41,617 nucleotides of DNA from Anaerolineales bacterium. GTDB lineage: Bacteria; Chloroflexota; Anaerolineae; Anaerolineales; Villigracilaceae. The stretch is taken from contig JALHUM010000358.1 of the NCBI GenBank assembly GCA_022865905.1, positions 1-41,617 on the forward strand, read 5' to 3'. Positions 10,287 through 17,121 of the stretch are shown here, one piece after another (the stretch's first letter is position 1; every line of letters starts with the position of its first letter). A program made the position numbers and the translations under genes. The notes beneath the pieces were generated by a model. That model was not told the DNA's origin. It saw only the letters and a program-made list of their open reading frames with translations, and did no database searches.

Positions 10287-10913
10287 CTGCGCCACTCTCA
10301 CCATTGCCGGGCGGATGACCCGCTCACCGAGCATGTATCCATTTTGAACGATGGCGGTAACCTGCCCGCTTTCGTAACCCTCGGCCGGCTCTTGCGAAAT
10401 GGCCTCGTGGAAGTTCGGGTCGAACATCTGCCCCTCGGCCTCGATGCGTTTCACGCCCTCGGCCTCCAGGATGGTTTGCAGTTTCCGGTAGATCAGTTCG
10501 ACCCCGTCCGCCCAGGCCAAGTCAGCGGGACGCGCCGCCAGGGCGCGCTCCAGGTCATCCAGAATGGGCAGGTAGCGTCTGACGATGCTGCCGACCGCGT
10601 TCTGGTAAGTTTCAGCCTTCTCGGCGTCGGTGCGGCGCTTGTAGTTCTGGAAGTCGGCCACTGCGCGTTGCCAGCCATCCTTGTATTCGGCGGCCTGCGC
10701 CTGATTTTCTTCGAGCTGTTTTTTCTGCGCCTCGAACTCATCCAATGAAACGGTCTGTCCTGCTTCTACTTCACTTGTGCCTGCCTGCGCCAGTGCCGCA
10801 GGCACAGGTGCGCAAGTGCAGGCAGCAGAAGGTTTGGCAGGGATTTCCGCTGGTGTCTCAAGCGATTCTTGGTTTTCGGGTTCGATGTTCTGTCGTGTCT
10901 TTTTACTGCTCAT
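10284..10913 (-). CDS. grpE: Nucleotide exchange factor GrpE
   Basis: GrpE releases ADP from DnaK. The 209-residue protein has an unstructured N-terminus, a long helix from about residue 55 (DEFEAQKKQLEENQAQ), the dimer-forming core (VADFQNYKRRTDAEK) and the C-terminal beta domain. The beta domain carries the signature FDPNFHEAISQEP and ends with VIQNGYMLGERVIRPAMVRV. The start codon overlaps the hrcA stop by one base (TAATG), so translation is coupled. Residues 32-47 (CTCAPVPAALAQAGTS) are coded by a hairpin repeat inserted in frame in the disordered N-terminus. Two cysteines there are unusual for a GrpE. Confidence 0.96.
   Translation of the reverse strand: MSSKKTRQNIEPENQESLETPAEIPAKPSAACTCAPVPAALAQAGTSEVEAGQTVSLDEFEAQKKQLEENQAQAAEYKDGWQRAVADFQNYKRRTDAEKAETYQNAVGSIVRRYLPILDDLERALAARPADLAWADGVELIYRKLQTILEAEGVKRIEAEGQMFDPNFHEAISQEPAEGYESGQVTAIVQNGYMLGERVIRPAMVRVAQ
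10772..10818. repeat. Hairpin repeat inside the grpE coding region
   Basis: The outer arms CACTTG/CAAGTG and inner arms GCCTGCG/CGCAGGC form a long interrupted hairpin. The core TGCCTGC...GCAGGCA is shared with 27744-27785 and 39412-39432 and is related to the hairpin in the glycine riboswitch (13468-13495). Confidence 0.7.
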
Positions 10914-11959
10914 TATTGTGATTCATCTCCAACCATAGTTTCAGAGACTAGTCCGCTCAACAGATCAGCCATAAAGCGGACCGTGGGAATGGTACGCGTG
11001 TACGACATGCGCATGGGACCGAAAACGCCCAGCGCGCCGGTCGCCGTCCCAGGGATGCCGTAGCGGGCCAGGACGACCGAGCACTGCTTCAGCTCTTCCC
11101 ATTCGCCTTCGCCGCCGATCAGAACCTGCACTCCGCCCACGTGACTGTTGACCATTGTGCGCGCCAGCAAATCCTGGAGCAGGGAGCGCTCCTCGAATAG
11201 CCGGATAGCGCGCCGGGCATCATCCGACTCGATGAATTCCGGCTCGGAAAGAACGTTGGTCAGGCCATCCAGGTAGATCTCACCGGAGACGCACTGCTCG
11301 CCGCGATTCATATCCTGCATAACCAGGGTTAGGATGTCCTTCTCCAACGCGTCACCGCTCGGGCTGAGAGCCGCCATCTCCTCCGTCGTTCGGCTTTGGC
11401 AAACCTGGTTGAGGCGGTTGGCAGCGTTACTGAGTTGATCCTGCGAGACCGGCTCGGCCAGGGTAAGGATCTGTTGGCTCACTTCTCCGCCGACCAGCAC
11501 CAGCACCATCAGCACCTGGCGGCCCTGGGTGGAAATACACTCGAGATGCTTATAGCGCGCCCTTGCGGCGTGCGGCGCGGTGATGAGAGAGGCAGCGCGT
11601 GACTGGTGCGCCAAAATGGAGGCCGCCAGGTGCATCCATTGCTCCACATCCTGGCGCGCCTGGTAGAACTGGTGCGTGATCGTATCCCGTGTGGCGTTCG
11701 GTAGGTCGGTCTGGTAGACGAAGTGGGTGACGAAATATCGGTAGCCTTCCTCTGTCGGGACGCGCCCGGCGGAAGTGTGCGGCTGACGCAGGTAGCCGGC
11801 CTCGGTCAGCGCGGCCATCTCGTTGCGGATGGTGGCCGAGCTCATGTCCAGCTTGTAATGCTCGATGAGAATCTTCGAGCCGACCGGCTTTGCGGTCTCG
11901 ATGTAGTCGCGCACGACCAGGGTGAGGATCAGTTTCTGGCGTTCGGTCAGTTCGTCCAT
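10913..11959 (-). CDS. hrcA: Heat-inducible transcription repressor HrcA
   Basis: HrcA represses class I heat-shock operons by binding CIRCE; GroEL modulates its activity. About 348 residues: an N-terminal winged helix (TERQKLILTLVVRDYIETAK, recognition region SSATIRNEMAALTEAGYL, then HTSAGRVPTEEGYRYFV), a GAF-like middle domain, and a C-terminal segment with IGGEGEWEELKQCSVV. I place the start at the ATG at 11959. A GTG at 11980 inside the CIRCE palindrome would add seven residues and is less likely. The gene heads hrcA-grpE-dnaK-dnaJ and is preceded by a good promoter and a perfect CIRCE, so autoregulation is expected. Confidence 0.96.
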   Translation of the reverse strand: MDELTERQKLILTLVVRDYIETAKPVGSKILIEHYKLDMSSATIRNEMAALTEAGYLRQPHTSAGRVPTEEGYRYFVTHFVYQTDLPNATRDTITHQFYQARQDVEQWMHLAASILAHQSRAASLITAPHAARARYKHLECISTQGRQVLMVLVLVGGEVSQQILTLAEPVSQDQLSNAANRLNQVCQSRTTEEMAALSPSGDALEKDILTLVMQDMNRGEQCVSGEIYLDGLTNVLSEPEFIESDDARRAIRLFEERSLLQDLLARTMVNSHVGGVQVLIGGEGEWEELKQCSVVLARYGIPGTATGALGVFGPMRMSYTRTIPTVRFMADLLSGLVSETMVGDESQ

Positions 11960-11973
11960 CTCATCTCGAAAAT

Positions 11974-12000
11974 TTAGCACTCTATAAGCGCGAGTGCTAA
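11974..12000. promoter_or_regulatory. CIRCE operator
   Basis: Perfect match to the CIRCE inverted repeat: TTAGCACTC, 9-bp spacer, GAGTGCTAA. It lies between the hrcA promoter and its ATG and is the binding site of HrcA. Confidence 0.98.
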
Positions 12001-12013
12001 ATCACAATGTATA

Positions 12014-12042
12014 ATCATATCATGGCTGAAAATGGGCGTCAA
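12014..12042 (-). promoter_or_regulatory. hrcA operon promoter
   Basis: On the minus strand TTGACG (12037-12042), 17 bp, TATGAT (12014-12019). The predicted start of transcription lies just before CIRCE, so bound HrcA would block initiation or early elongation. Confidence 0.78.
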
Positions 12043-12064
12043 TAAAAGCTGTGGGCAAAATCAG

Positions 12065-12093
12065 TTGCCTTTTATCCAATTTGGTTGTAAAAT
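12065..12093 (+). promoter_or_regulatory. Promoter of the first DUF4870-like gene
   Basis: TTGCCT (12065-12070), 17 bp, TAAAAT (12088-12093). It is divergent from the hrcA promoter and about 40 bp upstream of the open frame at 12133. Confidence 0.65.
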
Positions 12094-12132
12094 AATGCTG
12101 AATCCCATAAACTTTATCTTCAGGAGGAACAA

Positions 12133-12447
12133 ATGACTCAACAACCGATTAATCCCGACATCACCAGTGACGATAAGCTGTGGGCTTTGTTAAGCTGGCT
12201 GTTTTGGCCTGTGGCGGTCGTCATGCTTCTAATGGATGACAAGAAGGCCCGCCCGTTCATCAAATACAACGCTGTGCTTTCGTTGGCTTATGCCGTACCT
12301 TTGTATGTTTTGGGTACGATTACGGTAGGCTGCTTGCTGGCGTTAGGTGGTATTTATGCGATTGTGCTTGGTATCCAGGCCTATCAGGGCAAGTGGGTGA
12401 CTGTCCCGTTCCTCTCTGATTTCATCAAGAAGCAAGGCTGGGCGTAA
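12133..12447 (+). CDS. Small DUF4870-like membrane protein
   Basis: This 104-residue integral membrane protein has the DUF4870/Tic20-like pattern. A cytoplasmic N-terminus contains SDDKLWALLSWLFWPVAVVM, followed by DDKKARPFIKYNAVLSLAYA, and then hydrophobic helices. Three to four membrane segments are visible. The function of this family is unknown. AGGAGGAACAA precedes the ATG, an excellent ribosome binding site. It is monocistronic: its own promoter lies upstream and an intrinsic terminator follows. It is probably paralogous to the next gene. Confidence 0.8.
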   Translation: MTQQPINPDITSDDKLWALLSWLFWPVAVVMLLMDDKKARPFIKYNAVLSLAYAVPLYVLGTITVGCLLALGGIYAIVLGIQAYQGKWVTVPFLSDFIKKQGWA

Positions 12448-12466
12448 CCACTCCCTATCCGATTCG

Positions 12467-12499
12467 AGAAGCCTGCCTGAGGGCGGGCTTCTTTGGTTT
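12467..12499 (+). terminator. Intrinsic terminator after the first DUF4870-like gene
   Basis: Arms AGAAGCCTGCC and GGCGGGCTTCT (11 bp with one G-T pair, loop TGAG) are followed by TTTGGTTT. Confidence 0.8.
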
Positions 12500-12585
12500 A
12501 AGTCCGTGCAACGTCTTCCTGGAAAAATCGTTATATCATAATAGATTTCCTCAACCAAAATTTCTGCAATTTCTAGGAGAATGCC

Positions 12586-13131
12586 ATGCCTGCAAAGAAA
12601 TCAATCCTACCTGCCGAACCGATTGAGCCTGTCGCGCCGTCGGCCCCGGTCGAACCGGTCATACCGCCTCTGCCGCCGGTTCCTCCTGCTCCTCCGATGC
12701 CGCCCATGTCTCCCCAGCCGCTTTCACCCGGCGACGAGCGCACCTGGGCGATGGTCGCCCATCTCAGTGTACTGACCAATCTCATCACCGGTTTTCTTGG
12801 CCCTGTCGTTGCTCTACTGATCTATTTGATCTACAAAGACCGTTCGAGGTACGTTGCTTATCATTCCCTCCAGTCGTTCGTCTTCCAGTTGATCTGGTGG
12901 GGCGGCGCGGGCGTCTTGATCGGCTTGATGTGGGCTGTGACCGGCATCCTTTCGGCGCTGATCGTCGGCATTTTGCTCATCCCAATCGCCCTTCTGCTGA
13001 CACCCGTTTTCCTACTCATGCCGCTGGGGGCGCTCGTCTACGGCGTCATCGGCGGCATTCAATGCAGCCAGGGACAGGATTTCAAATACTGGCTAGTTGG
13101 TGACTGGGTGCGCGGCACCCTGACCGGTTAA
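12586..13131 (+). CDS. DUF4870-like membrane protein with proline-rich N-terminus
   Basis: A protein of 181 residues. Residues 8-48 are Pro-rich (for example PPLPPVPPAPPMPPMSPQPL), a probable flexible cytoplasmic arm. A DUF4870-type core follows: DERTWAMVAHLSVLTNLITG, then YKDRSRYVAYHSLQSFVFQL, and three to four hydrophobic segments. AGGAGA stands a few bases before the ATG. A second ATG five bases upstream is out of frame. Function is unknown. The neighbour at 12133 shares the DUF4870 character, so this may be a small local duplication with a diverged N-terminus. Confidence 0.8.
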   Translation: MPAKKSILPAEPIEPVAPSAPVEPVIPPLPPVPPAPPMPPMSPQPLSPGDERTWAMVAHLSVLTNLITGFLGPVVALLIYLIYKDRSRYVAYHSLQSFVFQLIWWGGAGVLIGLMWAVTGILSALIVGILLIPIALLLTPVFLLMPLGALVYGVIGGIQCSQGQDFKYWLVGDWVRGTLTG

Positions 13132-13155
13132 TCCCGGCGGCACGCACGGACCCGT

Positions 13156-13186
13156 GACCGGTCTCGCAAGAGGCCGGTCGTTTTTT
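13156..13186 (+). terminator. Intrinsic terminator after the second DUF4870-like gene
   Basis: GACCGGTCTC, loop GCAA, GAGGCCGGTC (10 bp with one G-T pair), then GTTTTTT. Confidence 0.87.
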
Positions 13187-13209
13187 ACCCTACAATTCAC
13201 AATCTGCCC

Positions 13210-13238
13210 TTGATTTTGTCTCTCACTTCACGTAGAAT
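13210..13238 (+). promoter_or_regulatory. Promoter of the glycine riboswitch / gcv operon
   Basis: TTGATT (13210-13215), 17 bp, TAGAAT (13233-13238). Transcription would begin just before aptamer 1. Confidence 0.72.
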
Positions 13239-13281
13239 ATGACTACAATTGAAACGGTAGTAGGGAAGAGACTTGTGCGTA

Positions 13282-13307
13282 ATGGTAGCCTGCAATCAGG
13301 CTACCAT
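13282..13307. repeat. Hairpin repeat in the P2 arm of glycine aptamer 1
   Basis: A perfect 11-bp stem, ATGGTAGCCTG / CAGGCTACCAT with loop CAAT, is followed by a word array (GCGTAAAGCGTAAAACGTAA). A second copy of the hairpin lies at 30781-30803. Confidence 0.8.
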
Positions 13308-13467
13308 AATGCGTAAAGCGTAAAACGTAACGAGCGCCGAAGGGGCAAGTCCGGATGGCTGGCGAGGCCGGACGAAACTCTCAGGCAAAAGGACCCTGTA
13401 CCGGTTTCCTCTGGAAAGTCACGTGAACGTGACACCGACGGGGCAATCCTTTGGCTTCGGGTCTCGA

Positions 13468-13495
13468 CACCTGCACTTGCATGCAGGTGCAAGTG
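13468..13495. repeat. Hairpin repeat in the P3 arm of glycine aptamer 2
   Basis: CACCTGCA/TGCAGGTG and, alternatively, CACTTGCA/TGCAAGTG can form 8-bp stems. It is related in sequence to the hairpin inside grpE. Confidence 0.65.
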
Positions 13496-13560
13496 TACAC
13501 CGGAAGAATACCGGCTACTCGACCCACCGTTCAGGAGAATCTCTCAGGTGCAAATAACAG

Positions 13561-13596
13561 AGGGCGCACGTTCTATCTGCGTGCGCCCTTTTTGTT
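13561..13596 (+). terminator. Regulatory terminator of the glycine riboswitch
   Basis: AGGGCGCACG (13561-13570) pairs perfectly with CGTGCGCCCT (13580-13589), followed by TTTTGTTTT. The 5' arm overlaps the closing helix of aptamer 2, so it is the expression platform. Confidence 0.9.
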
Positions 13597-13629
13597 TTCG
13601 CCAAAATCGTCTATTCGAGGAGACACGAA

Positions 13630-14007
13630 ATGAACATTCCTTCCAATCTCAAGTTCACCAAAACCGACGAGTGGTTCGACCTGTCCAGCGGCAAAATGGG
13701 CTTGAGCGATTACGCCCAAGGCCAGCTTTCGGATATCGTTTTCGTCGAAATCGTTGTCGCGGTTGGCGAGGCGACAGAGCAGGGCAAGGCGATCGCCTCG
13801 GTCGAGTCGGTCAAGGCCGCCGCGGAGACGTATGCCTCGGCCTCCGGCAAGGTGGTCGCGGTCAATGAAGAGCTTGCCAACAACCCCGAAATCCTCAACA
13901 AAGACCCCTATGGCGCAGGCTGGATGGTTCAAGTCGAGGGCGGCGATGCCTCCGCGCTCATGGATGCGGCCGTATACGAGAAGTATTGCGAAGAAAGAGC
14001 ACAGTAG
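13630..14007 (+). CDS. gcvH: Glycine cleavage system H protein
   Basis: GcvH carries the lipoyl group that shuttles the aminomethyl intermediate between P, T and L proteins. The 125-residue protein has the single lipoyl domain with the attachment lysine K62 in SVESVKAAAETY, and the H-protein ending GAGWMVQVEG. The ATG is preceded by CGAGGAGACACGAA, a good ribosome binding site. It is the first gene behind the glycine riboswitch and is followed by both halves of the P protein. No gcvT or lipoamide dehydrogenase gene is in the window. The TAG stop runs directly into a word array. Confidence 0.96.
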   Translation: MNIPSNLKFTKTDEWFDLSSGKMGLSDYAQGQLSDIVFVEIVVAVGEATEQGKAIASVESVKAAAETYASASGKVVAVNEELANNPEILNKDPYGAGWMVQVEGGDASALMDAAVYEKYCEERAQ

Positions 14008-14139
14008 TCTCATAGTCTGATAGTCGAATGGTTAAAAAGTCAATGGTTTCATCTTTTCCAAAGACTACCAGACCATACGACCATTTGACCACAAGACTAT
14101 AAGACTATCGGACTATCAGACTACAAGACTGGAGACTCC
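14005..14139. repeat. AGACTA/TAGTCT word array between gcvH and gcvPA
   Basis: Words such as CATAGTCTGATAGTCGAATG on the 5' side are answered by AGACTATAAGACTATCGGAC on the 3' side, in opposite orientation. The array can fold on itself. It begins at the gcvH stop codon and its last word (GACTGGAGACTCCT) supplies the GGAG in front of gcvPA. Related words stand at 32914-32945 and 34125-34144. Confidence 0.85.
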
Positions 14140-14140
14140 T

Positions 14141-15496
14141 ATGAACTATATCCCAATAAGCCCTAAAGAACGGGACGCGATGCTGGCTGCCATTGGCGTC
14201 AAGAGCCTCGATGATTTATTCAAAGATGTTCCGACCAGGCATCGATTCCCCAAGTTTGACCTGCCACCAGCCCTGACCGAGATGGAGGCCGCCGCTGAAT
14301 TGGGGGAACTTGCCCTCGGCAACGAAACCATCCGCACCGACTTGGTCTCCTTCCTCGGCGCGGGCGCGTACAATCACTACATCCCCTCGGTCGTTGACCA
14401 CATCCAGCGGCGCGGCGAGTTCTACACCGCCTACACCCCCTACCAGCCGGAAATTTCGCAGGGCACACTGCAAGCCATCTTCGAGTACCAGTCCATGATG
14501 GCCGCGCTGACCGGCATGGAGGTCTCGAACGCCTCGCACTACGACGGGGCGACCGCCGTGGCCGAGGCCGTCAACATGGCCTACGCCCAGTTCCGCGGCA
14601 AGCGCACGAAGGTGGTCATCTCACCTACCGTCCACCCTCAATATCGAGAGACCCTGCGCACGTATGTGCAAGGCATGGGACTTGAACTCGTTGGCGATGG
14701 CCCAAAGGCTGACCTCAAGGCGACCCCGGACGATCTACGCTCCACGCTCGACGCAAATACGGCGCTGGCCATCGTGCAATATCCTGATTTCTTTGGCCGC
14801 ATCTATGATTACACCCCACTCATCGAGGCAGCACACGCCCAGGGCGCGCTGGTCTGCGTGGCCGCCAACCCGACTGCACTGGCGCTCTTCAAAACCCCCG
14901 GCGAGATGGGCGCGGACATGGTTGTCGGCGAGGGTCAGCCGCTCGGTATACCCCTTTCCTACGGAGGCCCCTACCTGGGCTTCTTCACTACCCGCAAGCA
15001 GTACATCCACAAGATGGCCGGACGCCTGGTCGGCGAGACGGTGGACAGCCGCGGCCAGCGCGCCTTCGTCATGACCCTGACCGCCCGCGAGCAGCACATC
15101 AAGCGCGAGCGCGCCACCTCCAACATCTGCACCAACCAGGGACTGATGGCGCTGGCCTCCGCCGTGTACCTGTCCGTGCTTGGGCAAAACGGCCTGCACC
15201 AGGTGGCCGAACTGTGTTACCACAAGGCTCACTACGCCGCCGGGCAAATCGCCAAAATCCCCGGCTACTCGCTCTGCTTCGATGCGCCCTTCTTCCACGA
15301 GTTCTCGGTCTGCTGCCCGAAGCCGGTGGAGGCGATCAACGACCACCTGCTCGAACACGGCATCCTGGGCGGCTACGATCTCGGCCAGCACTACCCCTCC
15401 CTCAAGAATCACATGCTGGTGGCCGTGACCGAGATGAACACCAGGGACGAAATCGACGCGCTGGTGGATGCGCTTTCGGAGGTGAGCCATGACTGA
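14141..15496 (+). CDS. gcvPA: Glycine dehydrogenase (decarboxylating) subunit 1
   Basis: This is the N-terminal half of the two-subunit P protein, which decarboxylates glycine with PLP and transfers the aminomethyl group to GcvH. The 451-residue length is typical. Diagnostic segments are MNYIPISPKERDAMLAAIGV, FLGAGAYNHYIPSVVDHI, YTPYQPEISQGTLQAIFEYQ, LSYGGPYLGFFTTRKQYIHK and ATSNICTNQGLMALASAVYL. The catalytic lysine is on the partner subunit. The ribosome binding site GGAG comes from the word array upstream. The 3' end overlaps gcvPB by 8 bp, so the two subunits are translationally linked. Confidence 0.97.
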   Translation: MNYIPISPKERDAMLAAIGVKSLDDLFKDVPTRHRFPKFDLPPALTEMEAAAELGELALGNETIRTDLVSFLGAGAYNHYIPSVVDHIQRRGEFYTAYTPYQPEISQGTLQAIFEYQSMMAALTGMEVSNASHYDGATAVAEAVNMAYAQFRGKRTKVVISPTVHPQYRETLRTYVQGMGLELVGDGPKADLKATPDDLRSTLDANTALAIVQYPDFFGRIYDYTPLIEAAHAQGALVCVAANPTALALFKTPGEMGADMVVGEGQPLGIPLSYGGPYLGFFTTRKQYIHKMAGRLVGETVDSRGQRAFVMTLTAREQHIKRERATSNICTNQGLMALASAVYLSVLGQNGLHQVAELCYHKAHYAAGQIAKIPGYSLCFDAPFFHEFSVCCPKPVEAINDHLLEHGILGGYDLGQHYPSLKNHMLVAVTEMNTRDEIDALVDALSEVSHD

Positions 15497-17003
15497 TTCC
15501 TCGACTACGCTCGGAACAGGCACTTCGACTATGCTCAGAGTTGAACCCACTCTCTTTGAACTTTCATCCCCCGGACGCACCGGCGTCACTTTCCCGGACC
15601 CGGACGTGCCGCGCGCCAAATTGCCCGAGTCCATGCTCCGGGCCGAGCTCCCGCTCCCCGAACTAGCCGAGGTGGACGTGGTGCGTCATTACATGCACCT
15701 CTCGCGCTACAACTACAGCGTGGACAGTGGCTTCTATCCGCTCGGTTCGTGCACGATGAAATACAACCCAAAGATCAACGAGGATACCGCCCGCTTGCCC
15801 GGCTTTGCCTTCACGCATCCGCTCCAGCCGGTCGAGACGGTGCAGGGCAACCTGGCACTGATGGACCAGTTGCAAGAGTGGCTGAAGGAAATCTCCGGCT
15901 TTGCCGCTGTGACTTTGCAGCGCGCAGCCGGCGCACACGGCGAGTTGACCGGCGTGCTCATCATGCGCGCCTATCACAAAGACCGCGGCGATAGCAAGCG
16001 TGTCAAGATGCTCATCCCCGATTCAGCGCATGGGACGAACCCGGCCTCGTCTGGCATGATCGGATTGGAAGTGGTGCAAATCCCGTCCGATTCACGCGGC
16101 AACGTGGACCTGGCTGCCCTCAAATCGCAATGCGACAAGACCGTCGTCGGCCTGATGCTGACCAACCCGAACACACTCGGCCTGTTCGACGAACACGTCG
16201 AGGAGGTCATCGAGATCGTCCACGACTGCGGCGGGCTGGTCTACGGCGACGGGGCCAACCTGAACGCCCTGCTGGGCATCGTCCGCCCTGGCGACCTGGG
16301 CTTCGACATGATGCACTTCAACCTGCACAAGACGTTCTCGACCCCGCACGGGGGCGGAGGCCCAGGCTCGGGTCCGGTGGGTGTCGCCGCGCGCCTGGCC
16401 GAGTTCCTGCCCTCGCCCATCGTCGGCGTCATCGAAGAGGGCGAAGAGGAAATGCCTCCATTGTTTGGCTTCGTCACCCCGAAAAAGACGATTGGCCGCC
16501 TCAAAGCCTTTCATGGTCATTTCGGCATGTTGGTGCGCGCTTATACTTACATTGCCATGCACGGCGCGGACGGGTTGCGCCAGGTGGCCGAGTATTCGGT
16601 GCTGAATGCCAACTATCTCTTAGCACGTTTACGGAACACATACCACGTACCCTATGACCGCATCTGTATGCACGAATTCGTGGTAGAAGGGAAAGTTGAA
16701 GGCTCGGATATCCGCGCCCTGGATATCGCCAAGCGGCTGATGGATTACGACTTCCACCCGCCGACTAACTACTTCCCGCTCATCGTCCACGAGGCGCTGA
16801 TGATCGAGCCGACCGAGACCGAGAACAAGGACACCCTCGACGCCTTCGCCGACGCCCTCATCAAGATAGCAGAGGAGGCGAAAACGACCCCAGACCTGCT
16901 CCACGAGGCCCCGCACAAAACCCCCTTCGGGCGCATGGACGAGGTCAAGGCCGCCCGTGAATTGGTTCTTTGTTGTTGGTTGCCGGAAAACTACAGCGAT
17001 TGA
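15489..17003 (+). CDS. gcvPB: Glycine dehydrogenase (decarboxylating) subunit 2
   Basis: This is the C-terminal, PLP-binding half of glycine decarboxylase (504 residues). The PLP lysine lies in NLHKTFSTPHGGGGPGSGPV. Other family segments are FYPLGSCTMKYNPKINED, TLQRAAGAHGELTGVLIMRA and DSAHGTNPASSGMIGLEV. The first 16 residues (including SSTTLGTGTSTM) are coded by two tandem copies of a CTTCGACTAYGCTC-type repeat; the conserved protein begins around LRVEPTLFELS. The C-terminus (LCCWLPENYSD) is not conserved as far as I can judge. A degenerate echo of the 3' end may lie just downstream (about 17013-17057). It overlaps gcvPA by 8 bp. Confidence 0.96.
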   Translation: MTDSSTTLGTGTSTMLRVEPTLFELSSPGRTGVTFPDPDVPRAKLPESMLRAELPLPELAEVDVVRHYMHLSRYNYSVDSGFYPLGSCTMKYNPKINEDTARLPGFAFTHPLQPVETVQGNLALMDQLQEWLKEISGFAAVTLQRAAGAHGELTGVLIMRAYHKDRGDSKRVKMLIPDSAHGTNPASSGMIGLEVVQIPSDSRGNVDLAALKSQCDKTVVGLMLTNPNTLGLFDEHVEEVIEIVHDCGGLVYGDGANLNALLGIVRPGDLGFDMMHFNLHKTFSTPHGGGGPGSGPVGVAARLAEFLPSPIVGVIEEGEEEMPPLFGFVTPKKTIGRLKAFHGHFGMLVRAYTYIAMHGADGLRQVAEYSVLNANYLLARLRNTYHVPYDRICMHEFVVEGKVEGSDIRALDIAKRLMDYDFHPPTNYFPLIVHEALMIEPTETENKDTLDAFADALIKIAEEAKTTPDLLHEAPHKTPFGRMDEVKAARELVLCCWLPENYSD

Positions 17004-17121
17004 TACAAAACAGACCGTGAACTGGTGCTGCTGAAGGTGCTGGCTGCCAGAGGATTACTAGAGAGAAGGATGATTCGGGGCGTGATTGCTCGACCCCTGT
17101 GTTTTTCAAGTGGAGATTCCT

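Larger units (their letters stand above)
13251..13563 (+). ncRNA. Tandem glycine riboswitch (gcvT motif, two aptamers)
   Basis: Aptamer 1 (about 13251-13408) has the conserved elements GGGAAGAGAC, GCGCCGAAGGGGCAA and AAACTCTCAGGCAAAAGGAC, closed by GAAAC/GTTTC. Aptamer 2 (about 13408-13563) has CTGGAAAGTCAC, CACCGACGGGGCAA and ATCTCTCAGGTGCAAATAAC. Its P1 is CCTCTG (13408-13413) with CAGAGG (13558-13563). The last three bases of that P1 are the first bases of the terminator stem at 13561. Glycine-stabilised P1 would therefore oppose the terminator, an ON switch for gcvHP. Two hairpin repeats occupy the variable P2 arm of aptamer 1 and the P3 arm of aptamer 2, making the element long. Confidence 0.95.

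Noticed and set aside
11960-11980. GTG start of HrcA inside CIRCE
   Set aside because: The ATG at 11959 gives the family N-terminus directly before TERQKLIL, and CIRCE is normally untranslated leader.
14005-14139. Possible CRISPR array
   Set aside because: The units are short words at irregular 8-12 nt spacing, in both orientations and without unique spacers of constant length. No cas genes are present.
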